In this document: one piece after another, positions 17,095 through 24,675 of the stretch | Position numbering within the stretch: position 1 is the first letter of the stretch | Layout: the number at the start of each line of letters is the position of its first letter | Source: DATFTE01 sp963840665 | GTDB taxonomy: Bacteria > Acidobacteriota > Terriglobia > Terriglobales > Acidobacteriaceae | DNA: 64,000 nt | NCBI GenBank assembly: GCA_963840665.1 | Contig: CAWIZO010000006.1 | Span: 744,001-808,000 of the forward strand | Direction: 5' to 3' | The notes under the pieces: generated by a model | Databases searched by the model: none | What the model saw: the letters and a program-made list of their open reading frames with translations, nothing else | Told to the model about the DNA's origin: nothing | Made by a program: the position numbers and the translations under genes

Positions 17095-17811
17095 TCAGAG
17101 CTTATTGCTGCCGCTTTTGCGCATTCTGTCGACGTAAACCTGTTCGTCCGGACGATCCCGATCGCGTAGGATATGCCGCACGCTGCGGCCGCTGACCAGA
17201 TGACAAATTTCTTCGGCAAGGTTCTTGGCGTGGTCGCCGCAACGCTCAAGTCCCTGGCACATGAAGACCAGATGAAAGCTCTCCCGCTGCGGAACGTTTT
17301 CCGGATTCTCGATGTGCCGGATGAAGATGAGGTTGCGCAGGCGATCCAGCTCTGCGTCGGCTTTTAGCACTTCGAGCGCCTTGGGTACATCCCTCTCAGA
17401 AAATGCTGTCGTAACGTTGGCCAGCATCGAGGTCACGATTGCACACATGCGGCCCAGATCTTTCCCGTCTAACGGCTGCAGGCGTGCGGCGATTGTTTGA
17501 AAACGGTTGGCTACACTCAGTAACAGGTCGCCGATGCGTTCGAGTTCGAGAATGAACTTAAGGCAAGCCAAGAGTTCGCGCGCCTGGGAACCTGATCCGC
17601 GAGCGAGAGCGGTGGTGACGTCCTCGTTAATCTGGCGGTCGAGCGCGTCGAGCTCTTCCTCGTACACCTTCAGATCTTCCCAAAGTGCCGCGTTCCGCTG
17701 GGAGATACCTTCGGCCAGCGCCTGGGCCGCCATGTGCGCGACCTGGCATCCGCGCAAAGTGAGGCGAGGCAAGTGCGAATCCCGAATTTCGACCGGATTT
17801 GGGGTGCTCAT
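17095..17811 (-). CDS. phoU: PhoU-domain phosphate-signalling regulator
   Basis: This 238-residue all-helical protein has two PhoU repeats (about 20-110 and 120-215) with the acidic metal-binding signatures (DALDRQINEDV; ELERIGDLLLSVANR; GLERCGDHAKNLAEEICHLV). PhoU links the PstSCAB transporter to the PhoR sensor and dampens phosphate-starvation signalling. No pst or phoBR genes are beside it, so its partner is elsewhere. It ends four bases from the convergent oxygenase gene. Confidence 0.9.
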   Translation of the reverse strand: MSTPNPVEIRDSHLPRLTLRGCQVAHMAAQALAEGISQRNAALWEDLKVYEEELDALDRQINEDVTTALARGSGSQARELLACLKFILELERIGDLLLSVANRFQTIAARLQPLDGKDLGRMCAIVTSMLANVTTAFSERDVPKALEVLKADAELDRLRNLIFIRHIENPENVPQRESFHLVFMCQGLERCGDHAKNLAEEICHLVSGRSVRHILRDRDRPDEQVYVDRMRKSGSNKL

Positions 17812-17902
17812 AAGAAACTCTCCCGTCCGCGAGAGACACCGCCGGAAGGATATATCTTAGGCGTTTCCCGCCGTATTCCCGGTGCTTCTAGTCACCGGCC
17901 TA

Positions 17903-17918
17903 TGTGATGCATATCACG
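17903..17918. promoter_or_regulatory. CRP/FNR-family binding-site candidate upstream of hypD
   Basis: TGTGATGCATATCACG is the best CRP-like site of the set (TGTGA-N6-TCACG). A -10-like TACAGT lies at 17940-17945, exactly where class II activation (centre at -41.5, start near 17952) would place it. That start fits translation from TTG 17968 better than from GTG 17944. Confidence 0.55.
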
Positions 17919-17967
17919 GATGCTATGGTAGCCGCTCTCTACAGTGAATTTCACGGTAAAAGCTGCG

Positions 17968-19065
17968 TTGAAGTACATCGACGAATATCGAGACCGGCGG
18001 ATCGCCCACGCTCTAGCCGCGGAAATTCAGCAGCGTGTTGCCCGTCCGTGGGTATTGATGGAAATCTGCGGCGGACAGACTCACACCATCATGCGTTATG
18101 GGCTGGATGAGTTGCTGCCTCGTGAACTCGAACTGGTGCATGGGCCCGGTTGTCCGGTCTGCGTAACTCCCCTCGAAACGATCGACAAGGCAATCACCCT
18201 GGCTTCCCGCTTCGATGTGACCCTGGTGTCTTATGGGGATATGTTGAGAGTTCCAGGCTCGCAATCTGACCTTTTTCGGGTTAAGGCACAGGGTGGCGAT
18301 GTGCGCGTCGCCTACTCGCCGACGGACGCTGTCAAGATTGCTCGCGTGAATCCCGATCGCAAAGTTGTCTTTCTGGCGATCGGCTTTGAGACCACTGCCC
18401 CTGCTAACGCGATGGCGGCGTTTCATGCCAAGTGTGAAGGGCTGACGAATTTCTCGATGCTGGTATCGCACGTGCTGGTGCCGCCTGCAATCCGCGCGCT
18501 CATGGTCGCCCCCGAGAACCGGGTGCAGGCGTTCATCGCTCCGGGGCATGTTTGCACGGTAATGGGTTGCGGGGAGTACGAATCGCTAGTCAGTGACTTC
18601 CGCGTGCCAATTGTGGTCGGAGGTTTCGAGCCGGTCGATCTACTGGAAGCAGTACTCATGCTGGTGAAGCAGTTGGAATCAGGAGAGGCTCGCCTCGAGA
18701 ACCAATATGTGCGTTCCGTGAACTATCAGGGGAATTCGCCGGCACAAATGATGGTGAGCGAAGTATTTGAGATTGCCGACCAGAAGTGGCGTGGGATTGG
18801 AATGATTCCCCGCAGTGGGTTGCGACTACGCGAGGAATACGCAGCGTATGACGCAAACAAGGTGTTCTTTCTTGAAGAGATCGTCGTGGATGAGCCTGCG
18901 GAATGCATCAGCGCCGAGATCTTGCGCGGTCTGAAGAAACCCACGGACTGTGCGGCGTTCGGAATGAGTTGCACTCCTGAGAATCCCTCGGGAGCGTCGA
19001 TGGTTTCCTCCGAAGGCGCTTGCGCCGCGTATTACCGTTATCGCCGGCGCCCGGCGGCAAGTTAG
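17968..19065 (+). CDS. hypD: Hydrogenase maturation protein HypD
   Basis: HypD is the [4Fe-4S] scaffold on which, with HypC, the Fe(CN)2CO cofactor is assembled. Motifs seen: MEICGGQTHTIMRYGLDELLP, HGPGCPVCVTP, IGFETTAPANA, APGHVCTVMGC, and the C-terminal cysteines in FGMSCTPENPSGASMVSSEGACAAYYRY. TTG 17968 gives the usual N-terminus KYIDEYRD and 365 residues. GTG 17944 would add eight residues and lies upstream of the predicted transcription start. It is the first gene of hypDEAB and ends eight bases before hypE. Confidence 0.95.
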   Translation: MKYIDEYRDRRIAHALAAEIQQRVARPWVLMEICGGQTHTIMRYGLDELLPRELELVHGPGCPVCVTPLETIDKAITLASRFDVTLVSYGDMLRVPGSQSDLFRVKAQGGDVRVAYSPTDAVKIARVNPDRKVVFLAIGFETTAPANAMAAFHAKCEGLTNFSMLVSHVLVPPAIRALMVAPENRVQAFIAPGHVCTVMGCGEYESLVSDFRVPIVVGGFEPVDLLEAVLMLVKQLESGEARLENQYVRSVNYQGNSPAQMMVSEVFEIADQKWRGIGMIPRSGLRLREEYAAYDANKVFFLEEIVVDEPAECISAEILRGLKKPTDCAAFGMSCTPENPSGASMVSSEGACAAYYRYRRRPAAS

Positions 19066-19073
19066 AGAGCGAG

Positions 19074-20129
19074 ATGGCCGCTAAAACGATTGCCGAACTG
19101 ATTTGCCCACTGCCGCTGCCGGCCAAGGACACGATTCTGCTCGGGCACGGCAGCGGGGGCAAACTCAGCGCGGAATTGGTCCGCGACATCTTCCTGCCAG
19201 CATTCGGGAATCCGGCTCTGTCGCGGCTTGACGACCAGGCGATCCTCAACGTGAATGGAGGCCGTTTAGCATTTACCACCGATTCTTTCGTGGTCAAGCC
19301 GCTCTTCTTTCCCGGGGGCGACATCGGGTCGCTGGCGGTCCACGGCACTATCAACGACCTAGCCATGGGCGGGGCCACGCCGCTTTTCCTGAGCGCTGCG
19401 TTCATTGTTGAAGAGGGATTCGCAATTCACGAATTGCGGCGAATCGCCAACTCCATGCAAGAGGCTGCGGCAATTGCAGGAGTACAGATCGTTACAGGCG
19501 ATACCAAAGTCGTGGAAAAAGGAAAAGGCGACGGTCTGTTCATCACTACTACAGGAATTGGACTGGTTCGCCACGGAGTCGATCTTTCCTCGAACCGGGC
19601 GCGGTCCGGGGACAAGGTTCTCTTGAGTGGTTCGATCGGAGACCACGGGATTGCGATCCTCGCGCACCGCGAAGGGCTGGAATTTGAAACCACGATTGCG
19701 AGTGACAGCGCCGCATTACACACGCTGGTGTCAGACATGATCGATGCCAGCGATCAGATTCGTTGCATGCGTGATCCCACCCGCGGTGGCCTCTCGAGCA
19801 CGTGCAACGAAATCGCTGCCCAATCTCACGTTGCAATTGAACTGGAAGAACAGAGTATTCCGGTGAAGGAACAAGTACGCGGAGCCTGCGAGTTGCTGGG
19901 ACTTGACCCCATGTATGTGGCCAACGAAGGCAAACTCGTAGCGATTGTCGGGGCAAGCGATGCGGAACGCGTTTTGGAAGCGATGAGGGGACATCCTCTG
20001 GGCCGCGAAGCGCAGATCATCGGCACGGTGGGCAGCAAGGATCCCGGCCTGGTCACCATGGTGACAGTGCTTGGGACCAAGCGCATCGTGGACATGTTAA
20101 GCGGCGATCAGTTGCCACGGATCTGCTGA
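19074..20129 (+). CDS. hypE: Hydrogenase maturation protein HypE (cyanide ligand synthesis)
   Basis: HypE accepts a carbamoyl group from HypF on its C-terminal Cys and dehydrates it with ATP to the thiocyanate that supplies the active-site CN. The 351-residue protein has the PurM-like ATP-binding motif HGSGGKLSAELV near the N-terminus, DDQAI and TTDSFVV, the internal repeat DPTRGGLSSTCNEIA, and the essential C-terminal ending LPRIC. ATG 19074 gives the normal AIR-synthase-like start. The stop overlaps hypA as TGATG. Confidence 0.95.
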   Translation: MAAKTIAELICPLPLPAKDTILLGHGSGGKLSAELVRDIFLPAFGNPALSRLDDQAILNVNGGRLAFTTDSFVVKPLFFPGGDIGSLAVHGTINDLAMGGATPLFLSAAFIVEEGFAIHELRRIANSMQEAAAIAGVQIVTGDTKVVEKGKGDGLFITTTGIGLVRHGVDLSSNRARSGDKVLLSGSIGDHGIAILAHREGLEFETTIASDSAALHTLVSDMIDASDQIRCMRDPTRGGLSSTCNEIAAQSHVAIELEEQSIPVKEQVRGACELLGLDPMYVANEGKLVAIVGASDAERVLEAMRGHPLGREAQIIGTVGSKDPGLVTMVTVLGTKRIVDMLSGDQLPRIC

Positions 20130-20509
20130 TGCACGAGATGGGAATCGCCAACTCGGTGCTGACGGCGGTGCGGGCTGAAGCCGCCCGCTATCCCGGATGC
20201 GTTCCTCAAAAAGTCGGACTGCGGATCGGAGAATTGGTTGCCATCGATGCCGACGCGTTGCGGTTTTGTTTTGAAGCGCTGATTAAAGACACCGACTTGG
20301 AGTCGTTGACACTAGAAATCGAGATTTTCCCCCGGCGTCATCGCTGCAGATCCTGTGGACAGGAGTTCGTCGTCCGCAACTATGAGTGGCGATGTTCGTG
20401 CGGTTCGCAGATAGAGTCGGAGTGTATTTCCGGAGACGAATTGGATCTGGCATACATCGAGGTGGAAGAGTATGAACCGAGTGCCGTTGCAGAAAAAAGT
20501 TCTCAGTGA
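20129..20509 (+). CDS. hypA: Hydrogenase nickel chaperone HypA
   Basis: HypA delivers nickel to the large-subunit precursor together with HypB. The nickel ligands are at the N-terminus (MHEMGI, His2). The zinc site normally has two CxxC pairs. The first is present (CRSC) but the second is CSC (WRCSCGS), one residue shorter than usual. This could be a variant zinc site or an in-frame three-base loss. The protein is 126 residues, slightly longer than usual because of an acidic tail (YIEVEEYEPSAVAEKSSQ) that overlaps the hypB start by 38 bases. Confidence 0.93.
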   Translation: MHEMGIANSVLTAVRAEAARYPGCVPQKVGLRIGELVAIDADALRFCFEALIKDTDLESLTLEIEIFPRRHRCRSCGQEFVVRNYEWRCSCGSQIESECISGDELDLAYIEVEEYEPSAVAEKSSQ

Positions 20510-21155
20510 GAATGACAGTGTTGCCGCTCAGTTGCGAGCACAGTTTAGAGAACATGGTGTTCTTTGCGTCAATCTGATCAGTTCGCCGGGATCCGGCAAA
20601 ACCAGCCTTCTAGAGCGGACACTGGCGACACTCCCGAAGGAGGCGCGAGTTGCGGTGCTCACCGGCGATATTCAGACGGAGAACGACGCGACTCGCCTGA
20701 AGCGATTCGGGTTTCCAGTGAAGCAGATCACCACCGGCGGAACCTGTCACTTGGATGCGCGCATGATCCAGCGACATCTTGCAGACTGGAACCTGGACGA
20801 TCTCGACATCCTATTCATCGAGAACGTCGGTAACCTGGTTTGTCCGTCGAGTTACGACCTGGGCGAAGAAGCCAAGATTGTGATCCTGAGTGTCACCGAA
20901 GGGGAAGATAAGCCCCTCAAATATCCATCCATCTTCTTCAATTCCGAATTGCTGATTCTCAATAAAGTGGATCTGCTTCCATATGTTTCCTTCGACATGA
21001 ATACGGCCGTTGAAAATGCACGGCGCGTGCATCCCGCCATGGAAACCATCAGTGTTTCTTGCACCACCGGGGATGGCCTTGAGCAATGGCTGGAATGGCT
21101 GGAAGTACGCCGAAACCGGGCTCGGAAGGAAGGGCTTAACGAAGTGCACGCCTAG
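20472..21155 (+). CDS. hypB: Hydrogenase nickel-incorporation GTPase HypB
   Basis: This 227-residue SIMIBI GTPase powers nickel transfer from HypA. It has P-loop SSPGSGKTSLLE, GDIQTENDATR, the metal-binding TGGTCHLDA and GNLVCPSSYDLGE motifs, and the G4 motif NKVDLLPY. It lacks both the N-terminal CxxGCxC nickel site of E. coli HypB and the His-rich stretch of rhizobial HypB. The start lies within hypA (38-base overlap) with GGAAG just upstream, and it is the last hyp gene before hoxE. Confidence 0.95.
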   Translation: MNRVPLQKKVLSENDSVAAQLRAQFREHGVLCVNLISSPGSGKTSLLERTLATLPKEARVAVLTGDIQTENDATRLKRFGFPVKQITTGGTCHLDARMIQRHLADWNLDDLDILFIENVGNLVCPSSYDLGEEAKIVILSVTEGEDKPLKYPSIFFNSELLILNKVDLLPYVSFDMNTAVENARRVHPAMETISVSCTTGDGLEQWLEWLEVRRNRARKEGLNEVHA

Positions 21156-21187
21156 GATCTGTTCTTCTGCTCTCAAGCACGCTCTAT

Positions 21188-21203
21188 CGTGACCGCCATC
21201 ACA
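21188..21203. promoter_or_regulatory. CRP/FNR-family binding-site candidate upstream of hoxE
   Basis: CGTGACCGCCATCACA contains GTGA-N6-TCAC. A -10-like TAAACT lies at 21225-21230, the class II position relative to the site centre (start near 21237), leaving a 39-base leader before the hoxE ATG. The site suggests hox is transcribed separately from hypDEAB, or at least has its own promoter. Confidence 0.55.
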
Positions 21204-21275
21204 GTGGATCCGCCGCTCCACTTCTAAACTGACCTGTTGGTCCAGATTCTCTCAGTTGGATCTGTGGAGAGACAC

Positions 21276-21794
21276 ATGGCCACGATCGGCACCGTCGATT
21301 TCAACAAGCCCGTTGCTCCCAACCCGGACAAGCGCTGGCGATTGGTGGATGCGACCATGCGTCGCCTTGGCCAGCAGTCTCGCGGCTTGATCGAAACTCT
21401 TCATACCGTGCAGGAAGCCTTTGGCTATCTCGATGAAGACGCCCTTCGCTACGTGGCCGCCTCACTAAGAGTGCCTCTTAGTCGCGCCTACGGAGTGGCC
21501 ACCTTCTACCACTTTTTCACGCTGAAGCCGGCGGGCGAGCACACCTGCGTAGTTTGCATGGGGACCGCGTGCTACATCAAGGGAGCACCACAACTGTTGG
21601 ACGCCATGGAATCGGATATGGGAATCGCTCCGGGCGAGACCACGGCCGACGGCAAAGTGTCGTTGTTGACAGCGCGTTGTCTGGGGTCATGCGGGCTTGC
21701 TCCGGCCGTGGTCTACGACCGCGAGGTAGCGGGGAAAGTCACGCCGCAGGCCATGCGTCAACATCTGGCCAAATGGAACTCTCATGACTCCTGA
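21276..21794 (+). CDS. hoxE: Bidirectional hydrogenase diaphorase subunit HoxE (NuoE-like)
   Basis: This 172-residue thioredoxin-fold [2Fe-2S] subunit belongs to the NAD-linked group 3d hydrogenase and is homologous to complex I NuoE. Cluster ligands are in CMGTAC and ARCLGSCG. RAYGVATFYHFF is the family core motif. ATG 21276 follows GGAGA by five bases. It overlaps hoxF by 11 bases. Confidence 0.93.
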   Translation: MATIGTVDFNKPVAPNPDKRWRLVDATMRRLGQQSRGLIETLHTVQEAFGYLDEDALRYVAASLRVPLSRAYGVATFYHFFTLKPAGEHTCVVCMGTACYIKGAPQLLDAMESDMGIAPGETTADGKVSLLTARCLGSCGLAPAVVYDREVAGKVTPQAMRQHLAKWNSHDS

Positions 21795-23424
21795 AGAACT
21801 GGAGCAGATTGCGGAGTCCGAGCACGAGGCGCAGGGACAAATCGCGCATCGGGTGAACGTCTGCGTGGCCGCGGGTTGCCTTTCCTGCCAGAGTCAATCG
21901 GTGAAAGACGCGATCGACGCCAACATCAAGCAGCGAGGCTGGGAAAAGCAATGCCGGACCAAAGGCGTCGGGTGCATGGGACTATGCGCGGAAGGACCGC
22001 TGGTGCAGACCGATCGCGGAACAATGTACCAACATGTAACCGCGGCGGATGCTCCGGAAATCCTCGACAGCATTGAAGGCGCGCCGGTCAGCCGCCTCGT
22101 CTGCCGCACCGACATTCCTTTCTTTCAACGCCAGAAGAAGATCGTACTCGAGAACTCGGGAATCATCGATGCCGAACGCGTCGAAGACTACATCGGTGCC
22201 CTGGGATATGGAGCGCTCATCAAAGTGCTCACCGAAATGACCCCGGCGGAAGTCATCCAGGAAGTCGTGAAGAGCGGGTTGCGCGGACGCGGCGGGGCCG
22301 GATACCCGACCGGACTGAAGTGGAGCACGGTGTCGAAAGCTTCGGGAACACGCAAATACATCATCTGCAACGCGGATGAAGGTGATCCCGGGGCATTCAT
22401 GGATCGCAGCGTCCTCGAGAGCGATCCTCATCGCGTGCTCGAGGGAATGCTGATTGCTGCACACGCGGTGGGGGCATCGGAAGGGTTCATCTACGTACGC
22501 GCGGAGTACCCGCTGGCCATCAAGCGTCTGCGCACCGCTATCCGTCAGGCTGAGCGTTTGGGGTTGATCGGTGCCAGCATCTGCGGCACGCGTTTTAGCT
22601 TTCACATTGATCTGCGCCTGGGGGCGGGAGCATTTGTCTGCGGAGAAGAGACCGCGCTGATCGCCTCCGTTGAAGGGAAGCGGGGGACGCCTCGTCCTCG
22701 TCCTCCGTACCCCGCACAGGAAGGCCTGTTCGGAGAGCCTACTCTCATCAACAACGTCGAAACCTATGCCAACGTGGCGCCGATTATTCGCAACGGCGGC
22801 GACTGGTACGCGCAGATCGGGACGGAGAAGAGCCGTGGCACCAAGGTCTTCGCGCTCGCGGGAAGAGTGCAGAACACGGGCCTGGTAGAAGTGCCGATGG
22901 GCCTCACCCTGCGAGAGATCGTCTTCGACATTGGCGGCGGAATTCCTGACGGTAAGAAGTTCAAAGCTGTCCAAACCGGAGGCCCGTCCGGCGGCTGTCT
23001 TCCCGCGGACCTTCTCGACATGCCGGTAGATTACGAGTCACTGGCGAAGGCCGGATCCATTATGGGTTCCGGCGGCATGATCATAATGGATGAGAGCTCC
23101 TGCATGGTCGATGTGGCGCGGTACTTCATGGACTTCTGCATGACCGAGTCGTGCGGCAAATGCGTTCCCTGCCGCGTCGGAACCTACCAAATGCATCGCA
23201 TCCTAAAGACCATCACGCAATTCGGGGCCACGAGTGCGGACCTGGCGATGCTGAACGAACTTTGTGATCTGTTGCGGAATACCAGCTTGTGCGGTCTTGG
23301 CCAGTCAGCTCCAAATCCCGTAATCAGCACCATGCGTTCCTTCGCCGACGAGTACAAGGCTCATGTCGAGGAACACGCGTGTCCTGCCGGAGTGTGCGGC
23401 AATCACCATGAGGCGGCACAATGA
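21784..23424 (+). CDS. hoxF: Bidirectional hydrogenase NADH-oxidising subunit HoxF (NuoF-like)
   Basis: This 546-residue subunit holds FMN, the NAD(H) site and iron-sulfur clusters, exchanging electrons between NAD(H) and the hydrogenase module. Its N-terminal thioredoxin-like domain has cysteines VCVAAGCLSC and GVGCMGLC. The FMN site is GLRGRGGAGYPTGLKW, the NADH site is GAGAFVCGEETALIASVEG, and the [4Fe-4S] ligands are ESCGKCVPCRVGT plus a later Cys (TSLCGLG). The C-terminus carries a further CPAGVC. The hoxU start overlaps its stop as ATGA. Confidence 0.95.
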   Translation: MTPEELEQIAESEHEAQGQIAHRVNVCVAAGCLSCQSQSVKDAIDANIKQRGWEKQCRTKGVGCMGLCAEGPLVQTDRGTMYQHVTAADAPEILDSIEGAPVSRLVCRTDIPFFQRQKKIVLENSGIIDAERVEDYIGALGYGALIKVLTEMTPAEVIQEVVKSGLRGRGGAGYPTGLKWSTVSKASGTRKYIICNADEGDPGAFMDRSVLESDPHRVLEGMLIAAHAVGASEGFIYVRAEYPLAIKRLRTAIRQAERLGLIGASICGTRFSFHIDLRLGAGAFVCGEETALIASVEGKRGTPRPRPPYPAQEGLFGEPTLINNVETYANVAPIIRNGGDWYAQIGTEKSRGTKVFALAGRVQNTGLVEVPMGLTLREIVFDIGGGIPDGKKFKAVQTGGPSGGCLPADLLDMPVDYESLAKAGSIMGSGGMIIMDESSCMVDVARYFMDFCMTESCGKCVPCRVGTYQMHRILKTITQFGATSADLAMLNELCDLLRNTSLCGLGQSAPNPVISTMRSFADEYKAHVEEHACPAGVCGNHHEAAQ

Positions 23425-24140
23425 ACCGCACCGACAACATCAAAACGCTGCAAATCGATGGCCGCGATGTTAGCGCGCGCCAGGATGAGACCATCCTTGA
23501 GGTCGCGCGGCAAAACAACATCTTCATTCCCCGGCTGTGCGAACTGAAAGGGCTTTCGACTGTGGGCGCGTGCCGCATGTGCCTGGTGGAGATTAAAGGC
23601 ACGAACAAGCTGGCGCCCGCGTGCGTGACGCGCGTGGAAGAGGGCATGGAAGTCACCACCAACTCCGAACGCCTGCGCAAATACCGCAAGGCGATTCTTG
23701 AGTTGTTATTCACCGAGCGCAACCATATCTGCTCAGTTTGTGTTTCCAACGGACACTGTGAACTGCAGGCATTGGCGCAACAGCTGGAGATCACGCATGT
23801 TCGCTTCCCCTACCGCTATCCCGTGATGCAGGTGGATGCATCCCATGAGCGTTTCATCGTCGATCACAACCGGTGCATTCTGTGTACGCGTTGCATTCGA
23901 GTTTGCGATGAGATTGAGGGAGCACATACCTGGGATGTGATGGGCCGAGGGATCAACGCTTTGGTGATCACCGACCTGAATCAGCCGTGGGGCACTTCGC
24001 AGAGCTGCACGACCTGCGGAAAGTGCGTGCACGTTTGTCCCACGGGGGCGCTGTCGGAAAAAGGCCGCTCCGTTGCCGAGATGTTGAAACGGCGCCAATT
24101 CCTGCCCTATCTGACGCTCATGCGAGAGGATCGGGAATGA
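23421..24140 (+). CDS. hoxU: Bidirectional hydrogenase iron-sulfur subunit HoxU (NuoG N-terminal-like)
   Basis: This 239-residue electron wire lies between HoxF and HoxY. It has a ferredoxin [2Fe-2S] domain (LCELKGLSTVGACRMCLVEI, then ACVTRV), a His/Cys [4Fe-4S] domain (HICSVCVSNGHC) and a two-cluster ferredoxin domain (CILCTRCIRVC and CTTCGKCVHVCP). The order and length match HoxU and the N-terminus of NuoG. Overlaps of four bases on both sides show an operon. Confidence 0.95.
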   Translation: MNRTDNIKTLQIDGRDVSARQDETILEVARQNNIFIPRLCELKGLSTVGACRMCLVEIKGTNKLAPACVTRVEEGMEVTTNSERLRKYRKAILELLFTERNHICSVCVSNGHCELQALAQQLEITHVRFPYRYPVMQVDASHERFIVDHNRCILCTRCIRVCDEIEGAHTWDVMGRGINALVITDLNQPWGTSQSCTTCGKCVHVCPTGALSEKGRSVAEMLKRRQFLPYLTLMREDRE

Positions 24141-24670
24141 GCAAACCTACCCTTGCAACGGTGTGGCTGGACGGCTGCTCCGGCTGTCACATGTCATTTC
24201 TCGACATTGACGAGCGCATCCTGACCCTCGCAGAACGGGCCGACTTGGTCTACAGCCCGTTGGTAGACGCGAAAGTGTTTCCAGATTCGGTAGACATTGC
24301 TCTTATCGAGGGCGCCGTTAGCAACGAAGATGACCTGCACAAAATTCGGCTGGTGCGTCAGCGCACAAAGACGCTGATTTCGCTGGGAGATTGCGCGGTG
24401 ACGGCGAATGTTCCCGCAATGCGCAATCCGTTCTTTACGAAAGAAGTCTACGATCGCGCCTACCGTGAGAACGTGACGTTCGATCCCGGAACGCCAAATC
24501 AGGTTGTGCCACCTTTGCTTCCGTTCGCGCGTCCGGTGCACGAAATCGTTCCCGTTGACGTGTTTGTGCCGGGATGTCCGCCTTCCGCCGAGGTGATTTT
24601 CTACGTCTTGACGGAATTGCTGGAAGGCCGGACGCCGGAATTAAGCGCCAAAACGCGCTTTGGAGCGTAG
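24137..24670 (+). CDS. hoxY: Bidirectional [NiFe] hydrogenase small subunit HoxY
   Basis: This 177-residue cytoplasmic small subunit has only the proximal [4Fe-4S] cluster. Ligands are WLDGCSGCH, GDCAVTANVP and VPGCPPSAE. There is no Tat signal, as expected for group 3d. ATG 24137 overlaps the hoxU stop (ATGA). hoxH follows five bases later. Confidence 0.95.
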   Translation: MSKPTLATVWLDGCSGCHMSFLDIDERILTLAERADLVYSPLVDAKVFPDSVDIALIEGAVSNEDDLHKIRLVRQRTKTLISLGDCAVTANVPAMRNPFFTKEVYDRAYRENVTFDPGTPNQVVPPLLPFARPVHEIVPVDVFVPGCPPSAEVIFYVLTELLEGRTPELSAKTRFGA

Positions 24671-24675
24671 TCATC

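Noticed and set aside
21982..22974. 330-codon open frame antisense to hoxF
   Set aside because: It lies wholly opposite a gene with complete catalytic and cluster motifs. Its translation is rich in Arg, Ala, Ser and His with no recognisable domain, as expected of a shadow frame in GC-rich coding DNA.
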